This document shows, piece by piece, positions 51,069-60,453 of a stretch of 64,000 nt of DNA. The stretch's first letter is position 1; the number at the start of each line of letters is the position of its first letter. The DNA comes from Candidatus Bipolaricaulis sibiricus (GTDB taxonomy: Bacteria; Bipolaricaulota; Bipolaricaulia; Bipolaricaulales; Bipolaricaulaceae). The notes below the pieces were generated by a model. The model was not told the DNA's origin and did not search any database. It was given only the letters and a program-made list of their open reading frames with translations. Both the position numbers and the translations under genes were made by a program. The DNA lies in NCBI GenBank assembly GCA_004102645.1, contig CP034928.1:1480153-1544152 (forward strand), in the 5' to 3' direction.

Positions 51069-52070
51069 CTACCCGAACGTGCCGGCGAGCACGCCGAGCA
51101 GAGCGAACCCTCCTCCAAGCAGCCACAGTCGCACCACGACCTTCGGCTCCGGCCAGCAGGGGCTGCGCAGGCGGTGAGGCCACGTCACCGCTCCGGCCTC
51201 GAGGTGGTGGTGAAACGGAGCCATTTTGAACAGGCGCACGCCGGTCAGCCTGTAGCTCACCACCTGGAGGATGACCGACAGAGCCATCAGCACGAACACC
51301 CCACCTGCCACCGGCAGAACGAACACGCCCCCCCCGGCGAACGCCAACCCGAACAGAAAACCGCCGAGACCCATCGACCCAACGTTGCCCATGAACACAC
51401 GGGCCGGAAACGCGTTCGCCCACAGGAACCCGATGCCGGCGCCCAGTGCTACGACGCTGATTCCGCGCAGCTCCGGTCCACCGACGATGCCCAGGAAGGC
51501 GAGCGTGGCCGCGACCCACAACCCCGTGGCCAGGCCGTCCAGTCCGTCGGCAAGGTTCACCGCGTTGACTGTGCCCACGAACCCCATGACCACGAGCGGA
51601 ACCCAGCCCCAAATGGGAACAGCGGTCAGCGGGAGTCGCAGCGAGGAGAAGGGCACCACGATCTCTACTGCACCCATGCTCGGGACCAGAGAGCACAGAA
51701 CGCCCGCGCCCAGCGTCTGGGCCAGCAGCGTCTGGTGGGGGACCAAGCCCACCGAGGATCCTCCCCGCTGCGAGCGCAGGTCGTCGGCCAATCCGATCGC
51801 CCCCCCGACCACGGTGGACAGGAGCACGAACCCCCCCGCAAGCGACGGACCCGGACCCCACGCCCACAACAACGCCGTCCCCACGACGATCAGGCCGAGG
51901 GGAACGATCCCTCCCATCGTCGGTGTCCCCGCCTTCCCCTGGTGATCGGCCGGCCCCTCGGGGCGGATCCGTTGGCCCGCGCGCACCCACCGGGCGAACC
52001 GTGGACTGGCCCACGCGGCAAGGGGAAAAACCCCCAAGGCCAGAACCAGCCCCAGCGTCAGCCCTTCCAC
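51069..52070 (-). CDS. mraY: MraY-like phosphoglycosyl transferase with altered catalytic residue
   Basis: 333 residues, ten or so helices. It matches MraY, which transfers phospho-MurNAc-pentapeptide to undecaprenyl phosphate: AGTPTMGG, the DD pair D96/D97 in GLADDLRSQ, NAVNLADGLDGLA and PFHHHLE with H287-H289. The third essential Asp, in the family's FMGDVGS, is Asn229 here (FMGNVGS), and NLTDG reads NLADG. It is outside any mur/dcw cluster and follows a gene of unknown function by a 13-nt overlap. It may be a paralogue with another substrate, an inactive copy, or the cell's only MraY with changed chemistry. GTG 52070 has GGGGAG upstream. Confidence 0.85.
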   Translation of the reverse strand: MEGLTLGLVLALGVFPLAAWASPRFARWVRAGQRIRPEGPADHQGKAGTPTMGGIVPLGLIVVGTALLWAWGPGPSLAGGFVLLSTVVGGAIGLADDLRSQRGGSSVGLVPHQTLLAQTLGAGVLCSLVPSMGAVEIVVPFSSLRLPLTAVPIWGWVPLVVMGFVGTVNAVNLADGLDGLATGLWVAATLAFLGIVGGPELRGISVVALGAGIGFLWANAFPARVFMGNVGSMGLGGFLFGLAFAGGGVFVLPVAGGVFVLMALSVILQVVSYRLTGVRLFKMAPFHHHLEAGAVTWPHRLRSPCWPEPKVVVRLWLLGGGFALLGVLAGTFG

Positions 52071-53380
52071 CGCCACTCCCCGTCCGCCGACAGCAAGCTC
52101 GTGCGGACGTCGGCCGCAGCGCCCCCCCCCAGCACATGGCCCACCGCCCGAAACAAGTCGTGGGCCGACGTGAGCCGGAGGCCATGGTCTCGGCACCCGC
52201 GGCGCACGGACTCGGCCCACTGCGGTCCCCGCCGGCGGGGGTCGAGCCGCGGCTCGGCCAAACAGACGAGCATCCCCCGCACGTCTGCGTTCTGCTCGGC
52301 CCGCAGCCGATCGAGGCCCAGAAGGAGAGCCCGGTGCTCCTCCGGTCCTACGGGACCAAACACCGACAGCGCCACCCGCACGAGGAGGTCGCCCTCGGCC
52401 GAGGCAGCGAGAGCCATCGCCGAACCGTCACCGAGGGGAGACACGGTGAACCCCAGCCGATCCAGTGCAGCCCAGACTGCCTGCGCCAGCCCGAGGAGAC
52501 CCCGGGGGGCGAGGAGCGCCCGCAGGAGGTCGAAGCCCCGGCGCATTTCGCCCAACTCCTGTTCCCTCCGGCGAATCTTCTCCCGATCGCGGGCCACCGC
52601 CTCCGCGGCCCGACGGAGTTCGTCCTCGCCCGGAAGCTCGTACCCCCCGATCCACTCCGGAAGCTCGACCGGCAAGGGCTCATCGAGAATCGCCGCCACC
52701 GTGGGCAGCAGGCGCTCGCCCGCCTCGGATGGCGATGCGCCGGGAAAGGATGGAACGAACAGAATCCGCCCTGAGCCGATCGGGAGATCCCACGCCAGGG
52801 CGTCGCCGACGCGGTTCGTGGCCAGCACCTTCCCGAACGAGCCCAGCGGGGCACCGAGGGTCGTCACGAGCACCGCCTCGTAGCCAAGCGTGGTGAACGC
52901 CTCCAGGTACGACGCTGCGGGGTGGGGCTCCTCGACGAGGGTCACGTCGTGCCCCCGCCGGGGGACGACCCGCAACCCCTGCGGCAGGCCCAGGTGGTGG
53001 GGACCGGACACGAGGGACGTGCGGGGCAGAAACGCGTACCGGTCCAGACGGTGAGGAAGAGGTCCGGCAATCTCGACCCCCTCCCCGGGGGCGCGCACCC
53101 GAACCACGACCACGCCCCCGCCCCGAAACAGGAGGTCCTCGATCTCCGTTCGCCGCGTGGTCACGAGATTGTCCAAGGCGCGGGACAGGCCAAGATCCCG
53201 TCCCGGGTGGAGGCGCCACACCCCATCGGGCTCGAGCACGGCGTGGGACAGCCAGAGCGAGGGCAACGACTCCGGATCGATGAGGACCGCATCGTAGCTC
53301 GCCAGCGAATCCGCGGAAGGGAACTCCGCCCGGATCACGCCCGGCCCATCCACATCCCACCCCAGCGCGAGAACCCGCAT
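52058..53380 (-). CDS. unknown protein with central coiled coil
   Basis: 440 residues, not recognised. Residues 1-230 look like an alpha/beta domain (MRVLALGWDVDGPGVIRAEF, DAVLIDPESLP, GGVVVVRVRAP, GRILFVPSFPG), reminiscent of GldG-like or glutamine-amidotransferase-like folds but without catalytic triad motifs. A charged coiled coil (about 270-305, RREQELGEMRRGFDLLRALL) and a mixed C-terminal domain follow. There is no ribosome site: TACAAT ends 7 nt before the ATG. It is divergent from ogt and overlaps the mraY-like gene. Confidence 0.7.
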   Translation of the reverse strand: MRVLALGWDVDGPGVIRAEFPSADSLASYDAVLIDPESLPSLWLSHAVLEPDGVWRLHPGRDLGLSRALDNLVTTRRTEIEDLLFRGGGVVVVRVRAPGEGVEIAGPLPHRLDRYAFLPRTSLVSGPHHLGLPQGLRVVPRRGHDVTLVEEPHPAASYLEAFTTLGYEAVLVTTLGAPLGSFGKVLATNRVGDALAWDLPIGSGRILFVPSFPGASPSEAGERLLPTVAAILDEPLPVELPEWIGGYELPGEDELRRAAEAVARDREKIRRREQELGEMRRGFDLLRALLAPRGLLGLAQAVWAALDRLGFTVSPLGDGSAMALAASAEGDLLVRVALSVFGPVGPEEHRALLLGLDRLRAEQNADVRGMLVCLAEPRLDPRRRGPQWAESVRRGCRDHGLRLTSAHDLFRAVGHVLGGGAAADVRTSLLSADGEWRWKG

Positions 53381-53387
53381 CGGGGCC

Positions 53388-53393
53388 ATTGTA
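53388..53393 (-). promoter_or_regulatory. -10 box directly upstream of the 440-residue gene
   Basis: TACAAT on the minus strand, 7 nt before the ATG. The divergent ogt gene 78 bp away has the same arrangement on the other strand. Confidence 0.6.
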
Positions 53394-53446
53394 CGAACGG
53401 GTACGCGGACGGCCAATGGCGGGTTGCCGTGCGAAGCGGAGGTCGC

Positions 53447-53452
53447 TACGCT
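53447..53452 (+). promoter_or_regulatory. -10 box directly upstream of ogt
   Basis: TACGCT, 6 nt before the ATG, with no ribosome site in CGCCCC. Confidence 0.45.
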
Positions 53453-53458
53453 CGCCCC

Positions 53459-53917
53459 ATGGGTTGGACGGTGATTCCCACCGCGTGGGGGGAGTTCCGG
53501 GCGGACCTCGACGGAGGTCACCTCGTCGAGCTGCGGTTCCCCGGTTCTTCGGTCGGAGAGCCCGCCGCCCCGTCTCCCCTCCAGGAGCGGCTTTCGGATC
53601 AGCTCGCGGCGTACCTGGCCGGCGCGGGCACGGCGTTCGACCTTCCCCTTCGCCTTCGCGGAACGGCGTTCCAGAAGTCCGTGTGGCGCGAACTGCTGCG
53701 AGTCCCCTACGGGACCACGATCACCTACGGAGAGCTGGCAGCGCGGATCGGACGTCCTCATGCCGCCCGGGCGGTTGGACAGGCCGTTGGAGCGAACCCT
53801 GTGCCGATCGTGGTCCCCTGCCACCGGGTCCTGCCCGCGGGCGGAGGGCTCGGCGGTTTCGGACCCGGGCTGGAGTGGAAGGAGCGGCTCCTCGCGCTCG
53901 AGGGCGCTGGTTCGTGA
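53459..53917 (+). CDS. ogt: methylated-DNA--protein-cysteine methyltransferase
   Basis: 152-residue suicide repair enzyme that takes the alkyl group from O6-alkylguanine in DNA. The short N-terminal domain is followed by FQKSVWRELLRVPYGTTITYGELAARIG and the reactive C121 in VPIVVPCHRVLPAGGGLGGFG. All key residues are present, in contrast to the Cys-less module fused to endonuclease V at 16.1 kb. A leaderless message is likely. A heptad-repeat tract begins at its stop codon. Confidence 0.94.
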   Translation: MGWTVIPTAWGEFRADLDGGHLVELRFPGSSVGEPAAPSPLQERLSDQLAAYLAGAGTAFDLPLRLRGTAFQKSVWRELLRVPYGTTITYGELAARIGRPHAARAVGQAVGANPVPIVVPCHRVLPAGGGLGGFGPGLEWKERLLALEGAGS

Positions 53918-54030
53918 CCCGTCGTCCGTGGTCCGCTGTCCGGTGCCCGTGATCCGCTAACCGTGATCCCGTCGTCGGTGATCCGTTCGCCGTCAGCCGT
54001 GGTCCGTGGGGCATCGTCCGGGGTCCGCAC
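53917..54030. repeat. heptanucleotide-period tandem repeat after ogt
   Basis: About fifteen consecutive 7-mers near GTCCGTG, such as GTCCGTG, GTCCGCT, GTCCGGT, GCCCGTG, ATCCGCT, AACCGTG. The period holds for over 100 bp with substitutions but few length changes. Confidence 0.7.
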
Positions 54031-54103
54031 GGGGCCTCGTCTCCAACCCGGTGTCGGGGTGACCGACGAACCGTCCACCGCCGACCGCAGGACCCCCCTT
54101 TCG

Positions 54104-54820
54104 CTACAGCGAGAAATCGTCGCCGAGGTACGCCAGACGCGCTTGAGCATCCGCAACGATCTCGTCGGGCGTCCCCGCGCAGAGGAGCCTTCCCTGATGG
54201 ATCAGGTACGCCCAATCCGTGATCCGCAGGGTGTCGCGGACGTTGTGATCGCAGATCGCGATGCCGATTCCGGAGCCGGCCAGCCGGCGCAGCAACGCGG
54301 CCAGCTCCGCCACCGTGAGCGGATCGACCCCTGAGAACGGCTCGTCGAGAAGCAGGAACGCCGGGCGGGCTACGAGGGCCCGGGCGATCTCGACCTTGCG
54401 CCGCTCACCCGCCGACAGCTTCCCCACGGAACGGCTGAGCAGGCCGGCGAGCCCCAGCTCCGCCACCACTGCGTCAACCTGCCCGTTCCACGGGAGCCCC
54501 AGCCCCTCCAGTGCCAGTCGCAGGTTTCCTCGCACCGACGTGCGCAGAAAGACCGACGGCTCCTGGGGAAGGTAGTGGATCCCCGCCCGCGCCCGGCGGA
54601 AGAACGGGAACCGAGTGATCTCGCGCCCATCGAGCCGCACCGCCCCCCCCGTCGGACGGAGGAACCCCACGAGCAGGTAGAGGGTCGTCGTCTTGCCCGC
54701 ACCGTTGGGGCCGAGAAGCCCCGTGACCTTCCCTGTTCTGAACTCGACGGTGATCCCATCCACCGCGCGGCGGCGGCCGAACGCCCGGACGAGGCCGACG
54801 CCCTCAAGGAGCTCGGCCAA
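54104..54820 (-). CDS. lptB: lipopolysaccharide-export ABC ATPase
   Basis: 238-residue ATPase that powers LptFG extraction of lipopolysaccharide or a similar lipid from the inner membrane. Walker A LLGPNGAGKTTT (35-46), the LptB hallmark RRARAGIHYLPQEPSVF at the Q-loop, signature LSAGERRKVEIARAL, Walker B FLLLDEPFSGVDP and switch His in CDHNVRDTL. The TTG start lies 17 nt inside the preceding gene. LptFG, LptA and LptD are not in the window. Confidence 0.92.
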   Translation of the reverse strand: MAELLEGVGLVRAFGRRRAVDGITVEFRTGKVTGLLGPNGAGKTTTLYLLVGFLRPTGGAVRLDGREITRFPFFRRARAGIHYLPQEPSVFLRTSVRGNLRLALEGLGLPWNGQVDAVVAELGLAGLLSRSVGKLSAGERRKVEIARALVARPAFLLLDEPFSGVDPLTVAELAALLRRLAGSGIGIAICDHNVRDTLRITDWAYLIHQGRLLCAGTPDEIVADAQARLAYLGDDFSL

Positions 54821-55574
54821 CGCGTGCCTCCGTCACGTGCAGCGTGCCCGCCCGAGGCCACGCCACGAGCGCTGTTCCCGCCACCGTCATCCCGTGGCCG
54901 GTCACGGTCACCCCTCCGGTGACCAGCCGGTCTCTATCAAGTTCATAGGTCCCCGATTCGAACTCGAGTCGCCACCCCGCGAATTCCACCGCGGCCTGGG
55001 AAAGCTGCACAGCGCGTCCGATCTGCCACCGGGCCTCGGCTGCCGTCAGCGCCACCCCGCGCCCCTCGGCGGCAAGGCCGACGAGCACGAGCCCGCCCGA
55101 CCAGCGCGCCTCACGGCACTCGAACGAGAACCCCTCGCCCTCCCCAACGATCGGTTCGACACCCCGTTCGACGGGAGAAGGTTCGTCGGTGAACAGGGTC
55201 CACTCTCGGCCGTATCGATCGGCCCGGATCCGCGGGGCGCGGAGGACGAGGTGCGGGGTACCCTGATCGTAGAGCTGGACCTGAACCCGCTCACCTTCCC
55301 ACCCGCTGTCGGTCCGGACGAGCACGTCCATCCGCACCTCCCACTTCGTGCGCCCGGCCTCGTCGTACACGGTCAGCCATGGGGCCTCCGCCTGCACCGA
55401 CTGCCCCACAGAGAAAGGCGTGAACAGGACGGTGAGCGCTACCACGAGCGCTCCAACGGGTCCGCCCCGCTGCCGACAACGCGAACGGAAGACCCCCGGA
55501 GGCACAGTGGTCCCGCGTGCGGGCGGGGCCCGTCTGCCCCGCAGAGCATCACGCGCTGTGGCCGTCGCGCTCAT
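54804..55574 (-). CDS. LptC/LptA-like lipid-export protein
   Basis: 256 residues. A basic N-terminus and one hydrophobic helix (GALVVALTVLFTPFSVGQ) lead to a beta-rich domain of the LptC/OstA type (WLTVYDEAGRTKWEVRMDVL, GTPHLVLRAPRIRADRYGREWTLF, FECREARWSGGLVLVGLAAEGRGVALTAAEARWQIG). It overlaps lptB by 17 nt, the usual lptC/A-lptB partnership. GGGAGG precedes ATG 55574; the longer frame to 56048 runs over pyrG and is rejected. The C-terminal strand VTGGVTVTGHGMTVAGTALV suggests the LptA-like jelly-roll repeat. Confidence 0.75.
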   Translation of the reverse strand: MSATATARDALRGRRAPPARGTTVPPGVFRSRCRQRGGPVGALVVALTVLFTPFSVGQSVQAEAPWLTVYDEAGRTKWEVRMDVLVRTDSGWEGERVQVQLYDQGTPHLVLRAPRIRADRYGREWTLFTDEPSPVERGVEPIVGEGEGFSFECREARWSGGLVLVGLAAEGRGVALTAAEARWQIGRAVQLSQAAVEFAGWRLEFESGTYELDRDRLVTGGVTVTGHGMTVAGTALVAWPRAGTLHVTEARVGRAP

Positions 55575-55698
55575 CTTCGTCCTCCCGACCCGAGCGGACC
55601 ACGACCGAAGCCAGGCTCCGCTGCGCGGGCGGGGTGCTGGGGCGTCGCCGCCAGGCCTCGCGCCGCAAGGCCCCGTGGGGGGCCGTTCCCGCAGGACG

Positions 55699-57361
<1,663 letters not shown>

Positions 57362-57382
57362 GCGAGCCTGGAGGGTGATGGG

Positions 57383-57613
57383 ATGGCAGCATTCAGAACG
57401 GTGCTTCAGATCGTGTTCCTCGTGGACGCCCTTGCCCTGATCGGCCTTGTCCTCCTGCAGATGTCGGAGCATGCCTCGATGGGTGGCGCGTTTGGGTCCG
57501 GGATGTCGGGCACCGTGTTCGGGCGCGACGTGACCAAGGACCCCAAGAAGCTCGCCACGGGCGTGCTCGGCGGGGTGTTCCTCGTCCTCGGCCTGCTCCT
57601 CGCCATCCTGTAG
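57383..57613 (+). CDS. secG: preprotein translocase subunit SecG
   Basis: 76 residues with the SecG layout: helix 1 ([23 protein letters not shown]), a Gly-rich loop ([15 protein letters not shown]) and helix 2 ([20 protein letters not shown]). It assists SecYEG protein export. GGAGGG lies about 8 nt before the ATG. The next gene, oppD, begins 10 nt after its stop. Confidence 0.93.
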   Translation: MAAFRTVLQIVFLVDALALIGLVLLQMSEHASMGGAFGSGMSGTVFGRDVTKDPKKLATGVLGGVFLVLGLLLAIL

Positions 57614-57623
57614 AGAGGACTTC

Positions 57624-58613
57624 GTGCCCCTCGTCGAGCTCCGCGACCTCCACACCTACTTCTACACCGAAGACGGCGTCGTCAAAGCCGTGGACGGTGT
57701 GTCGTTCGCCATCGAACCCGAGCGCACCCTGGGTGTGGTCGGCGAGTCGGGGTGCGGCAAGAGCGTCACCGCCCTGTCGATCATGGGCCTTGTCCCGATG
57801 CCGCCAGGGAAGATCACCGCGGGAGAGATCCTGTTCCACCGGAACGGTCGCCCGATCCGTCTCACCTCGCTCAACCCCAAGGGCCGCGAGTACCGCTCGA
57901 TCCGGGGTAAGGAGATCGCGATGATCTTCCAGGAGCCGATGACCTCGCTGAACCCGGTGTTCACGATCGGCTACCAGATCATGGAGGCGATCCGGCTCCA
58001 TCAGAAGGCAAGCAAGAAGGAGGCCCGCACTCGGGCCATCGAGGTTCTGCGTCAGGTGGGAATCCCTCTTCCCGAGCAGCGGGTAGACGAGTACCCGCAC
58101 CAGCTATCGGGTGGGATGCGTCAACGAGCGATGATCGCGATGGCCTTGTCCTGCAACCCGTCCCTCCTCATCGCCGATGAGCCGACCACCGCGCTCGATG
58201 TGACGATCCAGGCCCAGGTTCTGGACCTGATGCGGGACATCCAGCAGAAGTTCCGCACGTCGATCATGTTCATCACCCACAACCTCGGGGTGGTGGCCGA
58301 GATGTGCCAGGACGTGGTGGTCATGTACCTGGGGAAGGTCGTCGAGCAGGCGCCCGTCGGCCCCCTGTTCCACACCCCGAAGCACCCCTACACCCAAGGG
58401 CTCCTCCACTCCATCCCGTCGCTGGCCACCAAGAAGCAGCGGCTGGAGCCGATCACCGGCGTCGTCCCCGACCCGCTGGACGCTCCTCCAGGCTGTCCGT
58501 TCAACCCCCGCTGCCCGCACGTGATGGAGGTCTGCACGAAGGAGATGCCCCCGCTGATCTCGGTGGGCCCCGAACATAAGGCCGCGTGTTGGCTGTACAA
58601 GGAGACGGCATGA
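57624..58613 (+). CDS. oppD: oligopeptide/dipeptide ABC transporter ATPase
   Basis: 329 residues. Walker [12 protein letters not shown] (37-47), [16 protein letters not shown], signature [15 protein letters not shown], Walker [14 protein letters not shown], switch HNLGVVAEM, and the C-terminal oligo-HPY domain ([31 protein letters not shown]) whose Cys residues suit the iron-sulfur or structural site seen in this class. GTG start after AGAGAGGAC. Permease and binding-protein genes are not adjacent and must be elsewhere. Coupled to oppF by ATGA. Confidence 0.93.
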   Translation: MPLVELRDLHTYFYTEDGVVKAVDGVSFAIEPERTLGVVGESGCGKSVTALSIMGLVPMPPGKITAGEILFHRNGRPIRLTSLNPKGREYRSIRGKEIAMIFQEPMTSLNPVFTIGYQIMEAIRLHQKASKKEARTRAIEVLRQVGIPLPEQRVDEYPHQLSGGMRQRAMIAMALSCNPSLLIADEPTTALDVTIQAQVLDLMRDIQQKFRTSIMFITHNLGVVAEMCQDVVVMYLGKVVEQAPVGPLFHTPKHPYTQGLLHSIPSLATKKQRLEPITGVVPDPLDAPPGCPFNPRCPHVMEVCTKEMPPLISVGPEHKAACWLYKETA

Positions 58614-59647
58614 CCGGTGAGATGAGCCCCAACGACGGCGTCCTGCTACGCGTCACCGGCCTCAAGAAGTACTTCCCCGTCAAGAAGGGCGTCTTCCGTC
58701 GTACGGTGGGCTGGGTCAAGGCCGTGGACGACGTGGACATGTTCATTCCCCAAGGGGAGACGCTCGGTCTGGTCGGTGAGTCGGGCTGCGGCAAGACCAC
58801 CTGCAGCCGAACCATTCTGCGCCTGATCGAGCCGTCCGCCGGCGAAGTTTGGTTCCGGTCCAAGACCCTGGGCGAGATGGTCAACGTGACCACCCTCCCC
58901 CGACGCCAGATGAAACTCCTGCGGCGGGAGATGCAGATCATCTTCCAGGACCCGTACTCATCGCTGAACCCCCGGATGACGGTCGGATCGATCATCGGGG
59001 AACCCCTCCTCGTTCACCGAGTGGCACGAGGCGCAGCGATGCGCAAGCGCGTGGCCGAGCTACTGGACGCGGTGGGCCTCAAGCCGGAGCACATGCGACG
59101 CTACCCCCACGAGTTCTCCGGCGGTCAACGGCAGCGAATCGGGATCGCCCGGGCCCTCGCCCTCGACCCACAGCTTGTGGTGTGCGACGAGCCCGTGTCG
59201 GCGTTGGACGTCTCGATCCAAGCCCAAGTCCTGAACCTGCTCGAGGACCTTCAGGCGAACTTCGGGCTCACCTACCTGTTCGTGGCCCACGACCTGTCCG
59301 TGGTGAAGCACATCTCCGACCGCGTGGCGGTGATGTACCTCGGGGTGATCGTCGAGCTGGCGCCGACCGAGACCCTGTTCACCCACCCTCTCCATCCGTA
59401 CACCGAGGCCCTGCTCTCCGCCGTTCCCGTGCCCGACCCCGACTACGAGTCGGATCGGATCCTCCTGCAGGGGGACGTGCCGAGCCCGGTCAACCCGCCG
59501 TCGGGGTGCCGGTTCCACCCGCGTTGCTCCTACGCCAAGGAGATCTGTTCCCAGAAGATCCCCGACTGGGTGGACTACGGGGACAAGCACTTCGCCGCCT
59601 GCCACTTCGCGACCTCGCTCTCCCTGCGCGGGGTCAAGGTGGCATGA
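58610..59647 (+). CDS. oppF: oligopeptide/dipeptide ABC transporter ATPase
   Basis: 345 residues, partner of OppD. N-terminal [22 protein letters not shown] is the typical OppF opening; Walker [30 protein letters not shown], signature [15 protein letters not shown], Walker [14 protein letters not shown], and the [12 protein letters not shown] and [16 protein letters not shown]-terminal blocks. The ATG shares 4 nt with the oppD stop. The upstream in-frame codons to 58586 lie within oppD. Confidence 0.93.
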   Translation: MTGEMSPNDGVLLRVTGLKKYFPVKKGVFRRTVGWVKAVDDVDMFIPQGETLGLVGESGCGKTTCSRTILRLIEPSAGEVWFRSKTLGEMVNVTTLPRRQMKLLRREMQIIFQDPYSSLNPRMTVGSIIGEPLLVHRVARGAAMRKRVAELLDAVGLKPEHMRRYPHEFSGGQRQRIGIARALALDPQLVVCDEPVSALDVSIQAQVLNLLEDLQANFGLTYLFVAHDLSVVKHISDRVAVMYLGVIVELAPTETLFTHPLHPYTEALLSAVPVPDPDYESDRILLQGDVPSPVNPPSGCRFHPRCSYAKEICSQKIPDWVDYGDKHFAACHFATSLSLRGVKVA

Positions 59648-59750
59648 GGACCCGCCCTCCGGATTCACCGCACCGTCTGCCCAGAACGCCGAGCCCCGCC
59701 AAGCCGAACCCCGTGGGGACTGCTTTCCGTTGGGGGCACCGAGGCCCAGG

Positions 59751-60371
59751 ATGAACGTTCTGATCGGCACGAAAAACGTCGGGAAGATACGGGAAGTTCT
59801 CGCCATCATGGGGCAAATCCCGGGCGTTGAATGGCTCACCCCGGCTGAGGTTCCGGTTCCCGACGTCCCCGAGACGGGAACCACGTTTCTCGACAACGCC
59901 CTGCTCAAGGTGCGGGCAATCGCCGCCGCCACCGGACGGGCGACCCTTGCCGAGGACTCCGGGCTCGAGGTCGACGCGCTCGGCGGAGCGCCGGGAGTGC
60001 GCTCGGCACGGTATGCGGGCGACCCCCCCGACTACGATGCAAACAACCGGAAGCTCCTCGCCGCCCTCGCCGGGGTCACCGACCGCCGGGCCCGGTTCCG
60101 AACCGTGGCCGCCCTCGCTCTCCCCGACGGCCGGTGCTGGACGGCCGAAGGGGTCTTGGAGGGAACGATCGCCGACGCCCCGCGGGGCACGGGCGGGTTC
60201 GGGTACGACCCCCTGTTCGTCCCCAGGGGCGAGACGCGGACCCTGGCCGAGCTAGCACCTGAGGAGAAGAACGCCCTCTCCCACCGCCGGCGAGCCCTCG
60301 AGGGACTTCGCCCCCTCCTCGCCCAGCTTGCCGCGCAGTCCTCGCCCTCGGGGTCAGATCTTTGTTCTTAG
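59751..60371 (+). CDS. rdgB: RdgB/HAM1-family non-canonical purine NTP pyrophosphatase
   Basis: 206 residues. Removes ITP, dITP and XTP from the nucleotide pool. N-terminal MNVLIGTKNVGKIREVLAIM, LAEDSGLEVDALGGAPGVRSARYAG, GTGGFGYDPLFVPRGETRTLAELAPEEKNALSHRRRALEGL carry the family's substrate- and Mg-binding residues. The last seven residues and the stop codon come from a repeat element (17-bp inverted repeat at 60347-60427) inserted at the 3' end, so the natural C-terminus has been replaced. Confidence 0.93.
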   Translation: MNVLIGTKNVGKIREVLAIMGQIPGVEWLTPAEVPVPDVPETGTTFLDNALLKVRAIAAATGRATLAEDSGLEVDALGGAPGVRSARYAGDPPDYDANNRKLLAALAGVTDRRARFRTVAALALPDGRCWTAEGVLEGTIADAPRGTGGFGYDPLFVPRGETRTLAELAPEEKNALSHRRRALEGLRPLLAQLAAQSSPSGSDLCS

Positions 60372-60427
60372 GGTAGCGGTGATGGGAGCGCGGCGGGCGA
60401 CCCCAAGAGTAAAGATCTGACCCCGAG
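60347..60427. repeat. second repeat family: 17-bp inverted repeat element
   Basis: CTCGGGGTCAGATCTTT (60347-60363) and its exact complement (60411-60427) enclose 47 bp. A single related half, CCGGGGTCAGGTCTTCATTC, lies at 62183-62202. The arrangement resembles paired REP-type elements, with a sequence unrelated to the GTAG-headed family. Confidence 0.8.
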
Positions 60428-60453
60428 CTTGGGTCAACCACCCCGCCGACCCT

